Positions 17,359 through 26,479 of a stretch of 64,000 nt of DNA are shown here, in pieces. The notes below the pieces were generated by a model that did no database searches, was not told the origin of the DNA, and saw nothing but the letters and a program-made list of their open reading frames with translations. The stretch spans positions 73,265 through 137,264 of the forward strand of contig JAJPHP010000023.1 of the NCBI GenBank assembly GCA_021325255.1, written 5' to 3'. This stretch comes from Nitrososphaerota archaeon (GTDB lineage: Archaea > Thermoproteota > Nitrososphaeria > Nitrososphaerales > CADDZS01). Positions within the stretch are counted from its first letter, which is position 1, and the number at the start of each line of letters is the position of its first letter. The position numbers were made by a program, and so were the translations under genes.

Positions 17359-19233
17359 TCACTCGCCTCCTCCTTGCTGCTTCTTTGCGCCCGATTGCTG
17401 CGACCTTGACTTCGAGTAAGTCTGAGCTTCTGGCGAGACCTCAATTGCTGGGGGCTCTGTGCTTTCTTGCTCCGATTCTCTCTGCCCCTGGTACGGAGCA
17501 AGCTGAGAATTGTAAAGTTCGGCGTATGCTCCTCCCAGCTTTAGAAGTTCAGCATGCGTTCCCAGTTCAACCACACGACCGTCGGCAAATACGACGATCC
17601 TGTCGACGAGCCTTAGCGAGGACATTCTCTGAGTAATTATGATGCTCGTCCGACCGCGGATAACGGCCTTCAGTGACTCTTGGATAGCCCGTTCGGTTTC
17701 CACGTCAACGCTGGAAAGCGAATCGTCCAGAATCAAGATCTTCGGGTCGGTGACCAGAGTCCTTGCTATGGCGATTCTCTGCTTCTGCCCGCCGGAGAGC
17801 GTCACTCCTCTTTCTCCGACCAAGGTGTCGTACTTTTCGGGGAAGCGCTCCACGAACTCATCCGCGTGCGCAATCCTCGCCGCTTCGATCACCCTGTCGA
17901 GCGGAACTTCGGGCATCCCGTACGCGATGTTCTCTCTCACAGTTGCCGAGAAGAGGAATATGTCCTGACTGACTATCCCGACGCCTGTCCTCAGCGACTT
18001 TAGCTTAAAGTCCCTCACGTCGATGCCGTCGATCTGGACGCTGCCGCTGGTCGGATCGTAGAATCTGGGTATCAGGTTCGCGGCCGTGGTCTTTCCAGAT
18101 CCCGTAGCTCCGACGAAGGCGACCGCCTCGCCGGCATGAATCTCCAGATTTACATCACGCAGAGACGGCGCCCCATTTTTCGCGTATTCGAATGTCACTC
18201 CTCTGAACTCTATGTTTCCCCTGAGCGAGCCCCTTTCCAGTTCTATCGCATCCTGCCTTTCGCTGACCTCGATGTCAGCGTCGGTAATCTCAAGGACTCT
18301 GTCAAAGCCCGCCATCCCGTTCTGCGCGATTAGGATGAGCTGCCCTAAGAATCTCACGGGGCCGACCAAGAGAGCGACGAGGTTTGCAGCGGCAATGACG
18401 GTGCCGATGCCCATCGATCCCGGTATCACCTGGAAGCCCCCCACCAGATAAACAAGGGCGCCCGCAATGTTGAGTATCAGAACCAACATCGGGGAAAAGA
18501 AGGATCTCACGGCAGCAGCTCCGATGATGTCGTCTCGGTACGCGGCGTTGCCGACATGGAACTTTTTTATTTCCTGCTCTTCGGCAGAGAAAGATCTCAC
18601 GACCCGCATCCCCAGGATGTTTTGCTGGAGGATCGAGTTCATCGCTCCGTAGTGATCCCTCGCTCTCTTCCAGTGTGGCGCCTGGCTCTGGCTGTATCTC
18701 CAGCTGATGTAGACGATGATCGGGAGTGGTAACACGACGATTAGGGCAAGCTGCAGATTTAGGTAGAATATTTCCACGACGACGCCTGCGAGAAGCACCA
18801 GGTTTCCGAGAATTTGAGCCGAGCCGAACGCAAGGAGTCGGCGAACCGCCTCAACATCGCCCGTCGCACGAGACATCAACTGCCCGGTCTCATTGCGGTC
18901 GTGAAAACTGAACGACTGGTTTTGGATAGAAGAAAAGATCTTGTTCCGCATGTCGTAGATAATTTTCTGTCCGAGGGACTGGCCTCCGTACCCAAGTCCA
19001 TACTGGAAGACGGCGGAGACGGCGCTAATCCCTATAATTTCAAGGGAGATCGGGAGTATCGCACCGACCTGCCTTAGGTCCACGATGTCCTGAACGGCCT
19101 CTCCGAGGAGGAGAGGCACGTACACCCTGAGAGCGGTAAGCAGGATAACGCTCACGAGCATGAGGCCGAATGTGATCCAGTATGGCCTCGCGTACGATGC
19201 AAGCTTACGGTACTTCGTCCAAGTGTCAGGCAT
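17359..19233 (-). CDS. ABC exporter half-transporter (degenerate-site subunit)
   Basis: About 624 residues from ATG 19233, which follows a good GGAGGA ribosome site 9-10 bases upstream; the frame's extension to 19338 is not exporter-like. Six TM helices are followed by an ATPase domain with Walker A GATGSGKTT and signature TLSGGQKQ. Walker B, ILILDDSLSSVD, has Asp where the catalytic Glu should be, and the H-loop reads ITQRMSS without the switch His. In TM287/288- and BmrCD-type exporters one subunit is degenerate in this way, so this gene and the one at 15528-17351 should form such a heterodimer. The tail after residue ~590 is a Gln/Glu/Ser-rich linker. Confidence 0.9.
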   Translation of the reverse strand: MPDTWTKYRKLASYARPYWITFGLMLVSVILLTALRVYVPLLLGEAVQDIVDLRQVGAILPISLEIIGISAVSAVFQYGLGYGGQSLGQKIIYDMRNKIFSSIQNQSFSFHDRNETGQLMSRATGDVEAVRRLLAFGSAQILGNLVLLAGVVVEIFYLNLQLALIVVLPLPIIVYISWRYSQSQAPHWKRARDHYGAMNSILQQNILGMRVVRSFSAEEQEIKKFHVGNAAYRDDIIGAAAVRSFFSPMLVLILNIAGALVYLVGGFQVIPGSMGIGTVIAAANLVALLVGPVRFLGQLILIAQNGMAGFDRVLEITDADIEVSERQDAIELERGSLRGNIEFRGVTFEYAKNGAPSLRDVNLEIHAGEAVAFVGATGSGKTTAANLIPRFYDPTSGSVQIDGIDVRDFKLKSLRTGVGIVSQDIFLFSATVRENIAYGMPEVPLDRVIEAARIAHADEFVERFPEKYDTLVGERGVTLSGGQKQRIAIARTLVTDPKILILDDSLSSVDVETERAIQESLKAVIRGRTSIIITQRMSSLRLVDRIVVFADGRVVELGTHAELLKLGGAYAELYNSQLAPYQGQRESEQESTEPPAIEVSPEAQTYSKSRSQQSGAKKQQGGGE

Positions 19234-19576
19234 CCTTTGATTCCTCCTTGCTCGTAAAAACTCCCTTGCGAATGGCGTAGAAAGCAACAGGCAGCAGATC
19301 CAACGAAGAAGGAGGAAATTGAATTTTCTCCTCTTCAACGCGAGTCTTTATGCGCGCGGGAATGAATGATTTTCAGATTCACGTTGTCTATTACGCTTTG
19401 CGTGAAGAAACCGAGCAACAGGGAACGCGAGCCAGAAGGAACCTTCCTGAAATCAGCAACAGAAATGTAGCAAAGGGACAAACGTTCTTCGACGAGTGCG
19501 CAAATGAAAGTAGGAGGAAAAAGAAATAGCTCCCACAACAAGAAAAATCGCTCCACCGCCTTCAAGTGGCCTGTGG
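19234..19576. other. Promoter region of the ABC exporter operon
   Basis: 343 bases upstream of the exporter genes. A TATA-like GCATAAAGA on the minus strand near 19342-19350 and the ribosome site at about 19242 are the only supported signals. Confidence 0.4.
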
Positions 19577-19897
19577 CTATCTCTCTTCCCTACTCGACTC
19601 TCGATGTTGCTTCTCCTCTTCTTCCTGCTTCGGATTTCCTGATCGATCCCTGCCGATCAACCCGAAGAAGAAAACGACTGCCCCGATTGCTCCGAAAACA
19701 TATCCGTAGACTATCTCCACCTTCGAGCCATCTATGAAAGAAGCGAGCTCCGAAGAAGTCGGGCTTACCCCCTGCGGGCAGAGGGTCTGGAAAGTGGAAC
19801 AGGCGCTGTACAGAGCAAGCTTGTTGTTTCCGTCTATCAAAACGATCGCCGCGACCGCTAGAAGAATTGCCCCGATTACAGTAACACCTATCCTCAT
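19577..19897 (-). CDS. Small membrane protein, two TM segments
   Basis: 106 residues. The first TM is at the N-terminus (VTVIGAILLAVAAIVLIDG) and the second near residue 65-85 (VYGYVFGAIGAVVFFFGLIG). Between them is an exposed loop with two Cys (ACSTFQTLC) that could be disulfide bonded. The C-terminal tail is charged (KQEEEEKQHRESSREER). Unknown function; it lies just upstream of the ABC exporter. Confidence 0.65.
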   Translation of the reverse strand: MRIGVTVIGAILLAVAAIVLIDGNNKLALYSACSTFQTLCPQGVSPTSSELASFIDGSKVEIVYGYVFGAIGAVVFFFGLIGRDRSGNPKQEEEEKQHRESSREER

Positions 19898-20212
19898 CTC
19901 AAAAAAGCAGCCGCACGAGTAGACAGTTCTTTGCCGTTCCCGATAGTTGAATATTCTGCCACTATCTTTACCATTGGGAAGAAATCAACGGGAATCTTTT
20001 TTCCAAAATCGTGACAAGAGTTTCTGCGACCGACGCAATTTATGAGCCACTTGTTTTGGAGAAAATAACATCCTTTAAGGTCGGATACGTCAGGATTGCG
20101 CTACGCTGGTTGCGCTCAAAGGAGGCAGTTTATACGTAGAAATGATCTATATGTCCGCCCGTCGCGACATATGCGCTAGTCAAGATTAGAAAGAAAGAGT
20201 TGCGCCTTCTCG
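19898..20212. other. Intergenic region with an inverted repeat
   Basis: 315 bases. An inverted repeat ATATGTC ... GACATAT with a 10-base spacer lies at about 20149-20172. It could be the terminator of the regulator gene at 20213-21316 or an operator. No coding signal. Confidence 0.4.
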
Positions 20213-21316
20213 CTACTTTGATTCGTATGCCTTCATCATCTGAAGTATGTAGGCAAGGCTCTGTTCGGTGCTGAACCTCCACCCTGCCTGCTTGTCGTGC
20301 ATGAGGTACGGGATTGTATAGCTAGCCGAGCCCGCCCAGTCGGGAAAGAGCATCTCGGGTTTGAGTTCCATCTTCCTGAAATTCTCGGAGAGATGCTGCA
20401 TCGTCTCTGGCAGGTGAGAGGTCGGTATCAGAAACTCGGTGATGTAAGTGCCATCTTCCCCCCTCATGTGGTTCCAGGCAAACGGATTTGAGGTGACTAT
20501 CGCCATCGCGCGTCTGAACGATTCTTCCGTGATTTCCTTGAAGACTAGGGTGACTCCGAGAACGCTGTGTTTTGACCAAGCCTCCGGCGTACCTATCCAC
20601 CTGAATCGAAATCCGGGAACCTGTCCACGTCCGAAAACATGTCTGTTCAGGTGGTAGGAAATATCTCCCTCAGTAATCTGGAACTTTTTGGAGAGATCCA
20701 CCACTTTGATCCAGGGGTCTATCTGTAACGATTTTATGATCAAGAGATCAGTTTGGTCGTACTCTTCGGAAAGGTTGGGCGTCGGAATTTTCAGGGAGGG
20801 ATCAGATGAAAGCCGAGAAAAGTCAACGTCCCACTGGCCATGTTCGTAATCGTAGAGTCTAGTCTTCATGACGAGTATCTCCTTCCAGTCAAGCCGACGC
20901 AGTACGATGTTGTCGAGGATGTTCATCTCAGAAAGCGCGTTCAAGAGCCGGGCGAGCTCGGGCTTTGTGCCCGCGGGGATCATGAACTCTGCATCAAATT
21001 CCTGGGAGATCAACGACCTGGAATAGTAGTGCAGGCCGGCAGATTGGTGAAGACCGCCAAAGAAGGTAGTGAGATCAGAGACATCGCTTGAAAGCTTGAA
21101 GGAGGCCCTGATTCTTTCCAGACCGACGCTCTCAGCGCTGATTAGTGGCAAGATGCTTATTCCCTGCGCTTTTAGGCGCATCATCCTGAAGCGCAAGGTT
21201 TGGTATGGTATGGCCAGCTCTCGGGAAATCTTGTTCAGGTTCCTCGCCCCATCAGCGTTAACATAGGGCACCATCTTCGTCAGAAACTGGCTAACGTCGT
21301 CATTGGCAATTCTCAT
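20213..21316 (-). CDS. Lrp/AsnC-like double winged-helix regulator
   Basis: 367 residues. The first HTH is near residues 22-45 (ARNLNKISRELAIPYQTLRFR) and the second near 205-225 (KVVDLSKKFQITEGDISYHL). Each is followed by an Lrp-like alpha/beta region. Overall plan and spacing match the gene at 5242-6489, so they are paralogues. It is encoded upstream of, and in the same direction as, the small membrane protein and the ABC exporter, which it may regulate. Confidence 0.8.
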   Translation of the reverse strand: MRIANDDVSQFLTKMVPYVNADGARNLNKISRELAIPYQTLRFRMMRLKAQGISILPLISAESVGLERIRASFKLSSDVSDLTTFFGGLHQSAGLHYYSRSLISQEFDAEFMIPAGTKPELARLLNALSEMNILDNIVLRRLDWKEILVMKTRLYDYEHGQWDVDFSRLSSDPSLKIPTPNLSEEYDQTDLLIIKSLQIDPWIKVVDLSKKFQITEGDISYHLNRHVFGRGQVPGFRFRWIGTPEAWSKHSVLGVTLVFKEITEESFRRAMAIVTSNPFAWNHMRGEDGTYITEFLIPTSHLPETMQHLSENFRKMELKPEMLFPDWAGSASYTIPYLMHDKQAGWRFSTEQSLAYILQMMKAYESK

Positions 21317-21733
21317 ATTCGTTTTACCGATACTCTTCAGTCTTGATCATAATGGCAATCGAATTCTAGCTTTCGAAAAAGCAGATTTGAGAATTCGATT
21401 TTCCAGCCCTCTCATTGATTCTCACTATATTTTAAACAAATAGCACAATCTGGAACAAGAATGTGTCAAATTTTTTCTTTTCGGCAAGGGGGAAATGCCC
21501 GTAGGGCGGGCGTGTGCTACCGTTGCGTCGAGCGGAGTGATTCTCTTCCGATTCCTCTCGGGTAAAGAGATGAGAAGAAGGCCGCCAAGAAAGCGGATTG
21601 AAGAATTCAGCCGACCTAGTATCGGGAAACTGGACGGCAAATCGACAAGACTTTTATTATAATTCGCCAAAATGACAGTATTATACAGCTAAAACCGAAA
21701 AATTTTTCTAAACGCCGTTGCACTAGCGTGCCC
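21317..21733. other. Intergenic region, GC-rich patch, nothing assigned
   Basis: 417 bases. A GC-rich patch at about 21480-21620 contrasts with AT-rich flanks and could encode a structured RNA, but no known RNA family is recognised. A leftward 81-codon frame here has no convincing protein character. Confidence 0.3.
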
Positions 21734-21862
21734 ATGTCAATCGATGAAAAGATCCGGTTAGGTATGATAGCTCTTTCCGTCGTGTCGAGCGTCGTCGTCG
21801 CAGTTCACGTTGGGGTAAAGCCTCCACTGCTTGACATAATCGGCGGAATTGGCTCGTCCTAA
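21734..21862 (+). CDS. Small membrane protein, 42 residues
   Basis: ATG at 21734 opens a 42-residue frame: a short charged N-terminus (MSIDEKIRLG), one hydrophobic helix (MIALSVVSSVVVAVHVGV), then PPLLDIIGGIGSS. The TM-plus-amphipathic layout and good third-base pattern suggest a genuine small membrane protein. TTTTTCTAAACG about 25 bases upstream may be the TATA element. No homologue is recalled. Confidence 0.5.
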   Translation: MSIDEKIRLGMIALSVVSSVVVAVHVGVKPPLLDIIGGIGSS

Positions 21863-22346
21863 GAAACAGAAAAAGAAGAATTGGGTTATCATTCTTCTCC
21901 CCACCTTTTTTGGAAAGGAAAAAATAGAGCTCAGAGAAAAAACTCTGTAAAAGTTCTCTGACTCTTCCGTTTCCCTTTTTTTCAATTCTTAGATTTTTTT
22001 CCGCTCATTTTTTGCTGCCGATTCCATAGTTCTGCGAGGTCATAGCACGTCTCGTTTCCCTAAAAGTTGCATAGAATTTGTGAGCCCGTGAACAGAATGG
22101 GGACGACTCTCGAAGAGAGCCACAAAGTAAAATTTGATCAAATGTTGATCTGAGATCCGTATCTTGCCAAGCTACCACGGATCAGAAGTAATGAACCATG
22201 TAGAGTTATAGGGTACCAAATCCCCATCGTTCCAATAGGAAAGAGAACATTAATTTTCTAGCTGTGTTGCGGCAGATCAGTAATGAAATAAAATCTTCAG
22301 GTCGAAAACATTGCGTTTCAGGCTCTGTAGGCTAACCTGATCACCT
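21863..22346. other. Long intergenic region upstream of element A
   Basis: About 480 bases with no coding frame. It contains an inverted repeat GATCCGT ... ACGGATC (22154-22183, 16-base spacer) and AT-rich stretches. A small RNA here cannot be excluded. Confidence 0.35.
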
Positions 22347-22440
22347 GTTCTCGACAATTGTCGAGAAATCAATGGGGTACCCCCCTAGAGGGGGGTACGT
22401 AACGGTGCTATCATGGTATTTAAAGCGGGAAACGGAGCGA
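22347..22440 (+). promoter_or_regulatory. Element A: double palindrome plus TATA promoter
   Basis: The palindrome TTCTCGACA-AT-TGTCGAGAA (22348-22367, perfect) is followed after 9 bases by a second palindrome, GTACCCCCC-TAGA-GGGGGGTAC (22377-22398). After 18 bases comes the TATA box TATTTAAA (22417-22424). Almost the same ~93 bases occur in reverse orientation at 40091-40183 with identical spacing. The element points toward the peptidase gene at 22540, which would get a leader of about 95 bases. Palindrome 1 looks like an operator of a dimeric regulator. Confidence 0.75.
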
Positions 22441-22539
22441 GCTGAACCAAGAAGAATTAAGAGAGCATGGGCAAATCCCCTGCACCGCTAGAGTGAGGAA
22501 ACAACGGTCAAATACAGAGTCACGGAGAACCGAAGTTTC

Positions 22540-23544
22540 ATGGGAACACTCGAACAGGGATCAAGGAACGCGGTCCGCGTTTGCATGGGTCTGAACCAAG
22601 GCGAGAACGTCCTAATTGTTTCAGACCAGGGGACCGAAGCGATAGGCAGGGAGCTCGCGCGCCAAAGCGAAATTGTAACAGGTCCTGAAAGAGTAAAGCT
22701 CGTGCTTCTCGAAGATCATGTAAAGAGACCGATGAGCGTGATGCCCATACAAATCACAGACCTCGCCTCGTCCTGGGCCGATGTAACCTTCTGGGCCGCA
22801 AGGAGCCTTCCCGGCGAACTAGTGGCGAGAAGGGACTTTCTGGACGTGGCGAAGGTTCACGCGCGCCACGGTCACATGCCCAACGTCACGATCCAGCTCA
22901 TGGAGCAGGGGATGTGCTCCGACTACGACCAGGTCTACGAACTCACGCACAAGGTTTACGACACGGTGAAGGGCTGCGGGGCAATCAGCGTCTCCAACAG
23001 GTTCGGCACGAGCCTGAGGGTCGAGTTCGATCCTAACTGGCGCTGGGTGCCGAGCGACGGGAGATATCACTCGAAGGGCAAGTGGGGAAACCTGCCTGAG
23101 GGAGAGACGTTCACGGCTCCAAAGCACGTGGAGGGTAAACTGGTCACGAACCTCCTCGGCGACTGGTTTTCGGAAAAGTATGGCAACTTTAAGGACCCGC
23201 TGAGCCTTCGCATCGAAAATTCAAGGATGATCATGGACTCGATCGAGTGCAAGAATTCGCAGCTCAAGAGCGATATCAAATCGTACCTCGCAACCGAAGA
23301 AAACAGCACCAGAGCCTCCGAGTTTGCGCTTCCAACGAATCCACTCCTGATGTCTCTGCCGACAGTAGGGAACCTCTTGCAGGACGAGAAGGCTCGAGTC
23401 CACATAGCTTTCGGAGACCCCTACCAGGCGGAGACCGGCGCTCCGTGGAAGTGCAAGACCCACGTTGACATGCTTTTAGAGCAGTGCGACGTTTCGATCG
23501 AAGGAAAGGGGCAGATAATGAAACATGGAAAGTACACTTTCTGA
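22540..23544 (+). CDS. M29-like aminopeptidase / NicX-fold metalloprotein
   Basis: 334 residues resembling aminopeptidase T-related proteins (COG2309): NQGENVLIVSDQGTEAIG near the N-terminus, the FGTSLRVEFD strand, the WGNLPEGETFTAP motif near 190 with its Glu ligand, and a C-terminal KTHVDMLLE with His and Asp ligands. The family contains metal-dependent aminopeptidases and the ring-cleaving dioxygenase NicX, and the substrate cannot be told apart here. It is transcribed from element A through a ~95-base leader that contains a 9-codon upstream ORF (ATG 22466-22468, stop in GAGTGA). Confidence 0.75.
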   Translation: MGTLEQGSRNAVRVCMGLNQGENVLIVSDQGTEAIGRELARQSEIVTGPERVKLVLLEDHVKRPMSVMPIQITDLASSWADVTFWAARSLPGELVARRDFLDVAKVHARHGHMPNVTIQLMEQGMCSDYDQVYELTHKVYDTVKGCGAISVSNRFGTSLRVEFDPNWRWVPSDGRYHSKGKWGNLPEGETFTAPKHVEGKLVTNLLGDWFSEKYGNFKDPLSLRIENSRMIMDSIECKNSQLKSDIKSYLATEENSTRASEFALPTNPLLMSLPTVGNLLQDEKARVHIAFGDPYQAETGAPWKCKTHVDMLLEQCDVSIEGKGQIMKHGKYTF

Positions 23545-23618
23545 TCTAGCGACTGTTGATTCATTGTGTTGTCAATTCTTAAATATGCGATGCAGCTTCT
23601 CGCACAAGCAAAATAGAT

Positions 23619-23972
23619 TTGGTCCCGATATCTCACCTCGTCCTATCCGCGGTGCAAGCAAGGATTCTTTTGGTAATTCTCGTCGAAGGACCAATGACTA
23701 CCAGCACTCTCTCCAGCAGTGTCGGAATAAGCGAATCTTCCTGGACGAAGGAGAAATCTTTCCTCTTGAGCTGCGATCTCATTCTTCAGGAAAAGACCAG
23801 GGTGATCGGTGAAAAGGGAGTTGTCAGGAAGACGAGTTTCACTCTCACAAGCAGAGGACGCTGCGTTGCCCAGAACCTCCTCTCGATTTCGACAATTCTC
23901 GGGCTCAACGTCACAGAGCCTCCAGTACAACCAATTTATGCGCTCAACCAACGCGTTCTTTCCGCATCCTGA
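23619..23972 (+). CDS. Winged-helix regulator (MarR-like)
   Basis: 117 residues from a TTG start that lies about 35 bases after a TATA-like CTTAAATATG. Winged-helix signature: ARILLVILVEGPMTTSTLSS, recognition helix ISESSWTKEKSFLLSCDLI, wing VRKTSFTLTSRGRCVAQNL. It lies between the peptidase gene and enolase, all rightward. The target is unknown. Confidence 0.65.
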   Translation: MVPISHLVLSAVQARILLVILVEGPMTTSTLSSSVGISESSWTKEKSFLLSCDLILQEKTRVIGEKGVVRKTSFTLTSRGRCVAQNLLSISTILGLNVTEPPVQPIYALNQRVLSAS

Positions 23973-24074
23973 TTCATTCTTGTCCTTTCCAAGACAACGA
24001 AAAGGAAGTGATGTACGACAGAGTAAGCGTGACAATCGGCCCGCTTACTCTTCAATGCAGCATTTTTCGCCCGA

Positions 24075-25547
24075 GTGCGCACGAAATTTGAATCTCCTCC
24101 TTTCGACTATCCTTTTAATTCGCCCAACTCACAGAAGTTAGCAAAGAAATTGCCAGGCAAGAGATCATCGGCCCGCAGAAGCAGCAGGGCAAAGAAGACA
24201 GGCAAAAAAAGAAGATCAACCCGCGCAGCGCAAGCTCAACAGAGTCGGAAAACTGCATCCAATAGCTTTCTAATCTCCGACGTCAGCGCAAGGCAGGTAC
24301 TGGACTCAAGGGGAAATCCAACCGTAGAATCTGACGTTTTTACAAAGAGCGGAGAGTTCGGCCGGGGGACGGTTCCTTCGGGCGCCTCGACCGGAGTACA
24401 CGAAGCTCTCGAGCTTCGAGATACGGGATCGAAGGCCTACGGCGGAATGGGCGTCCAGACCGCTGTTTCAAACATAACAAACATCATACGGCCGAAGGTC
24501 CTGGGCATCGACTGCAGGCAGCAGGATAAGATAGACTCGCTGATGATCGAGCTCGATGGAACGCCAAACAAGGCAAGACTGGGCGCGAACGCAATCCTCG
24601 CCGTTTCGATGGCGAGCGCTCGGGCCGCATCAGCCTCCGAGAAGAAACAGCTCTTCGAGTATCTCGCGCAGAAAAGTAAGTACAGGCTTCCAGTCCCGAT
24701 GATGAACGTAATAAACGGGGGCAAGCACGCGGGAAACAACCTCTCCGTGCAGGAGTTCCTCATAGAGCCTGTCGGAGCAGGAGCGTTTCCGGACGCGCTC
24801 CGCATCGGCGTCGAGGTGTACCACGCGCTAAAATCAGTCCTCAAGAACAGGTACGGCCCGTCGGCAATCAATGTCGGAGACGAGGGAGGCTACGCGCCGC
24901 CGCTCGATACGACTCCATCAGCGCTGGACGCAATCCTCGAAGCAACAAAGAAAGCCGGTTACGACGAGGGCGTGATACGACTGGGTCTTGACTCTGCTTC
25001 GTCGAACTTTTTCAACGCCGAGGAAGGGACCTACCAGATCGACGGAAAGAAGAAAAGCGCCGGGGAGCTCCTGGATTTTTACACCGACCTTGTCTCCACG
25101 TACCCAATACTTTCGCTCGAGGACCCCTTCGCAGAGGATTCATTCGAGGACTCTGCAAGGATCACGTCGAAACTCGGCTCCAGGGTCAAGATAATCGGCG
25201 ACGACCTCTACGTGACAAACCCGAGTCGCATACAGAGGGGGATCGAGATGAAGGCGACCAACGCCATTTTGATTAAACTAAACCAGATAGGCAGCGTATC
25301 CGAGACACTTAGGGCAATCGAGGTGTCAAAGAAGGCAGGGTTCTCGATCGCAGTGTCCCACAGGTCTGGCGAGACGGAGGACACGTTCATCTCCCACCTT
25401 GCTACCGCGGTGGAGAGCGAATTCATAAAGACCGGCGCGCCTGCGAGGGGAGAGCGCACCGCAAAGTACAATGAACTGCTCAGGATAGCCGAGATTCTCG
25501 CAGAGCGGGCAGGCTTTGCGGGTAGCGATCTTCTTGATTCCGCCTAA
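24075..25547 (+). CDS. eno: Enolase with basic N-terminal extension
   Basis: Phosphopyruvate hydratase of glycolysis and gluconeogenesis. The normal enolase begins around SFLISDVSARQVLDSRGNPT (residue ~64 from the GTG at 24075). Key motifs are intact: GGKHAGNNLSVQEF, a VGDEGGYAPP loop, LSLEDPFAEDS, GDDLYVTNP, ILIKLNQIGS with the catalytic Lys, and SHRSGETEDTFI. Ahead of it is an unusual Arg/Lys/Ser-rich stretch. A TATA-like CCTTTTAATTC near 24110-24120 sits inside the longest frame, so TTG at 24150 may be the true start. Even then about 38 extra basic residues remain. Confidence 0.9.
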   Translation: MRTKFESPPFDYPFNSPNSQKLAKKLPGKRSSARRSSRAKKTGKKRRSTRAAQAQQSRKTASNSFLISDVSARQVLDSRGNPTVESDVFTKSGEFGRGTVPSGASTGVHEALELRDTGSKAYGGMGVQTAVSNITNIIRPKVLGIDCRQQDKIDSLMIELDGTPNKARLGANAILAVSMASARAASASEKKQLFEYLAQKSKYRLPVPMMNVINGGKHAGNNLSVQEFLIEPVGAGAFPDALRIGVEVYHALKSVLKNRYGPSAINVGDEGGYAPPLDTTPSALDAILEATKKAGYDEGVIRLGLDSASSNFFNAEEGTYQIDGKKKSAGELLDFYTDLVSTYPILSLEDPFAEDSFEDSARITSKLGSRVKIIGDDLYVTNPSRIQRGIEMKATNAILIKLNQIGSVSETLRAIEVSKKAGFSIAVSHRSGETEDTFISHLATAVESEFIKTGAPARGERTAKYNELLRIAEILAERAGFAGSDLLDSA

Positions 25548-25642
25548 CTCCAAAGAGAAAGAAAGAAAATTTCGAAATAATCTCTCACAAGACTCTAGAC
25601 ACGCATTCAGCCAGTCGATTAAAGGAGATAACTCTCAAAAAA

Positions 25643-26479
25643 ATGTCCGAAGAGGCAAAGACAACAGAGGGGGGAAGTGGGGCGACCCAGCAGACCACGT
25701 TTCAATACATTCTCTACGAAGTAAGGCCACGCAGCAACTATGCAAAGATCACGATCAACCGCCCCGAAGTTATGAACGCCCTAAACCTACAGGTGAGGCA
25801 GGAGATACTCGCCGCTTTGGATCTAGCCGAGAAGGACGAGGAGGCAAGGTGCGTGGTCCTCACAGGTTCTGGCGAAAAAGCGTTCAGCGCGGGTGCCGAC
25901 CTCAAAATGTTCTTGACCATGACTCCCTTCCAGGCAAAGGAGTACCTGAAGGTCTCAAAGGGGGCCTCAAACCGCCTTGAGAATTTCCCAAAGCCTGTCA
26001 TCGCCGCCGTCAACGGCTACGCGATGGGTGGAGGACTGGAGCTCGCCATGTCCTGCGACATCATAATCGCATCAGAGAACGCCAAGTTCGCACAATCCGA
26101 GATAAACGTCGGCCTTATTCCGGGCGTCGGCGGGACGCAGAGGCTCCCGAGGATCGTAGGACTCAAGAGGGCGAAGGAGTTGGTCTTCACCGGCACGTTG
26201 ATAGATTCCCAGGAGGCTCTGCGGATCGGCCTTGTGAACAAGGTCGTGCCGCAAAACGACCTCGCAAAGGAGGTAGAGTCGCTCGTCCAAAAGATCTCAG
26301 AGAAAAGCCCTCTCATCCTGAGACTAGCAAAGGAGGCACTCAACAGGTCAGCCGCCTCGCTCAAGGACGGGCTCGACTATGAGAGCTCGCTCTTCGCATT
26401 CTGCTTTTCAACCCGAGATCAAAAGGAGGGCGCGCAGGCCTTCCTTGACAAGCGAAAACCGGCTTTCAAAGGTGATTAA
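25643..26479 (+). CDS. Enoyl-CoA hydratase / crotonase
   Basis: 278 residues. Crotonase fold with the oxyanion-hole loops SAGADL (82-87) and AMGGGLELA (128-135), and both hydratase glutamates: E133 in GGLELAMSCD and E153 in AQSEINVGL, before PGVGGTQRLPR. It therefore should hydrate 2-enoyl-CoA. In autotrophic Nitrososphaerota a crotonase of this type serves the 3-hydroxypropionate/4-hydroxybutyrate cycle, but beta-oxidation is equally possible here. An AAAGGAGA ribosome site precedes the ATG by about 15 bases. The first ~18 residues are a polar extension. Confidence 0.88.
   Translation: MSEEAKTTEGGSGATQQTTFQYILYEVRPRSNYAKITINRPEVMNALNLQVRQEILAALDLAEKDEEARCVVLTGSGEKAFSAGADLKMFLTMTPFQAKEYLKVSKGASNRLENFPKPVIAAVNGYAMGGGLELAMSCDIIIASENAKFAQSEINVGLIPGVGGTQRLPRIVGLKRAKELVFTGTLIDSQEALRIGLVNKVVPQNDLAKEVESLVQKISEKSPLILRLAKEALNRSAASLKDGLDYESSLFAFCFSTRDQKEGAQAFLDKRKPAFKGD

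Noticed and set aside
17352..17501. N-terminal extension of the second ABC subunit
   Set aside because: It overlaps the neighbour's coding end, has no exporter similarity, and a clear ribosome site precedes ATG 17351.
21425..21670. 81-codon leftward frame in a GC-rich intergenic patch
   Set aside because: The TATA-like sequence falls inside the frame, composition is unlike proteins here, and no motif is present.
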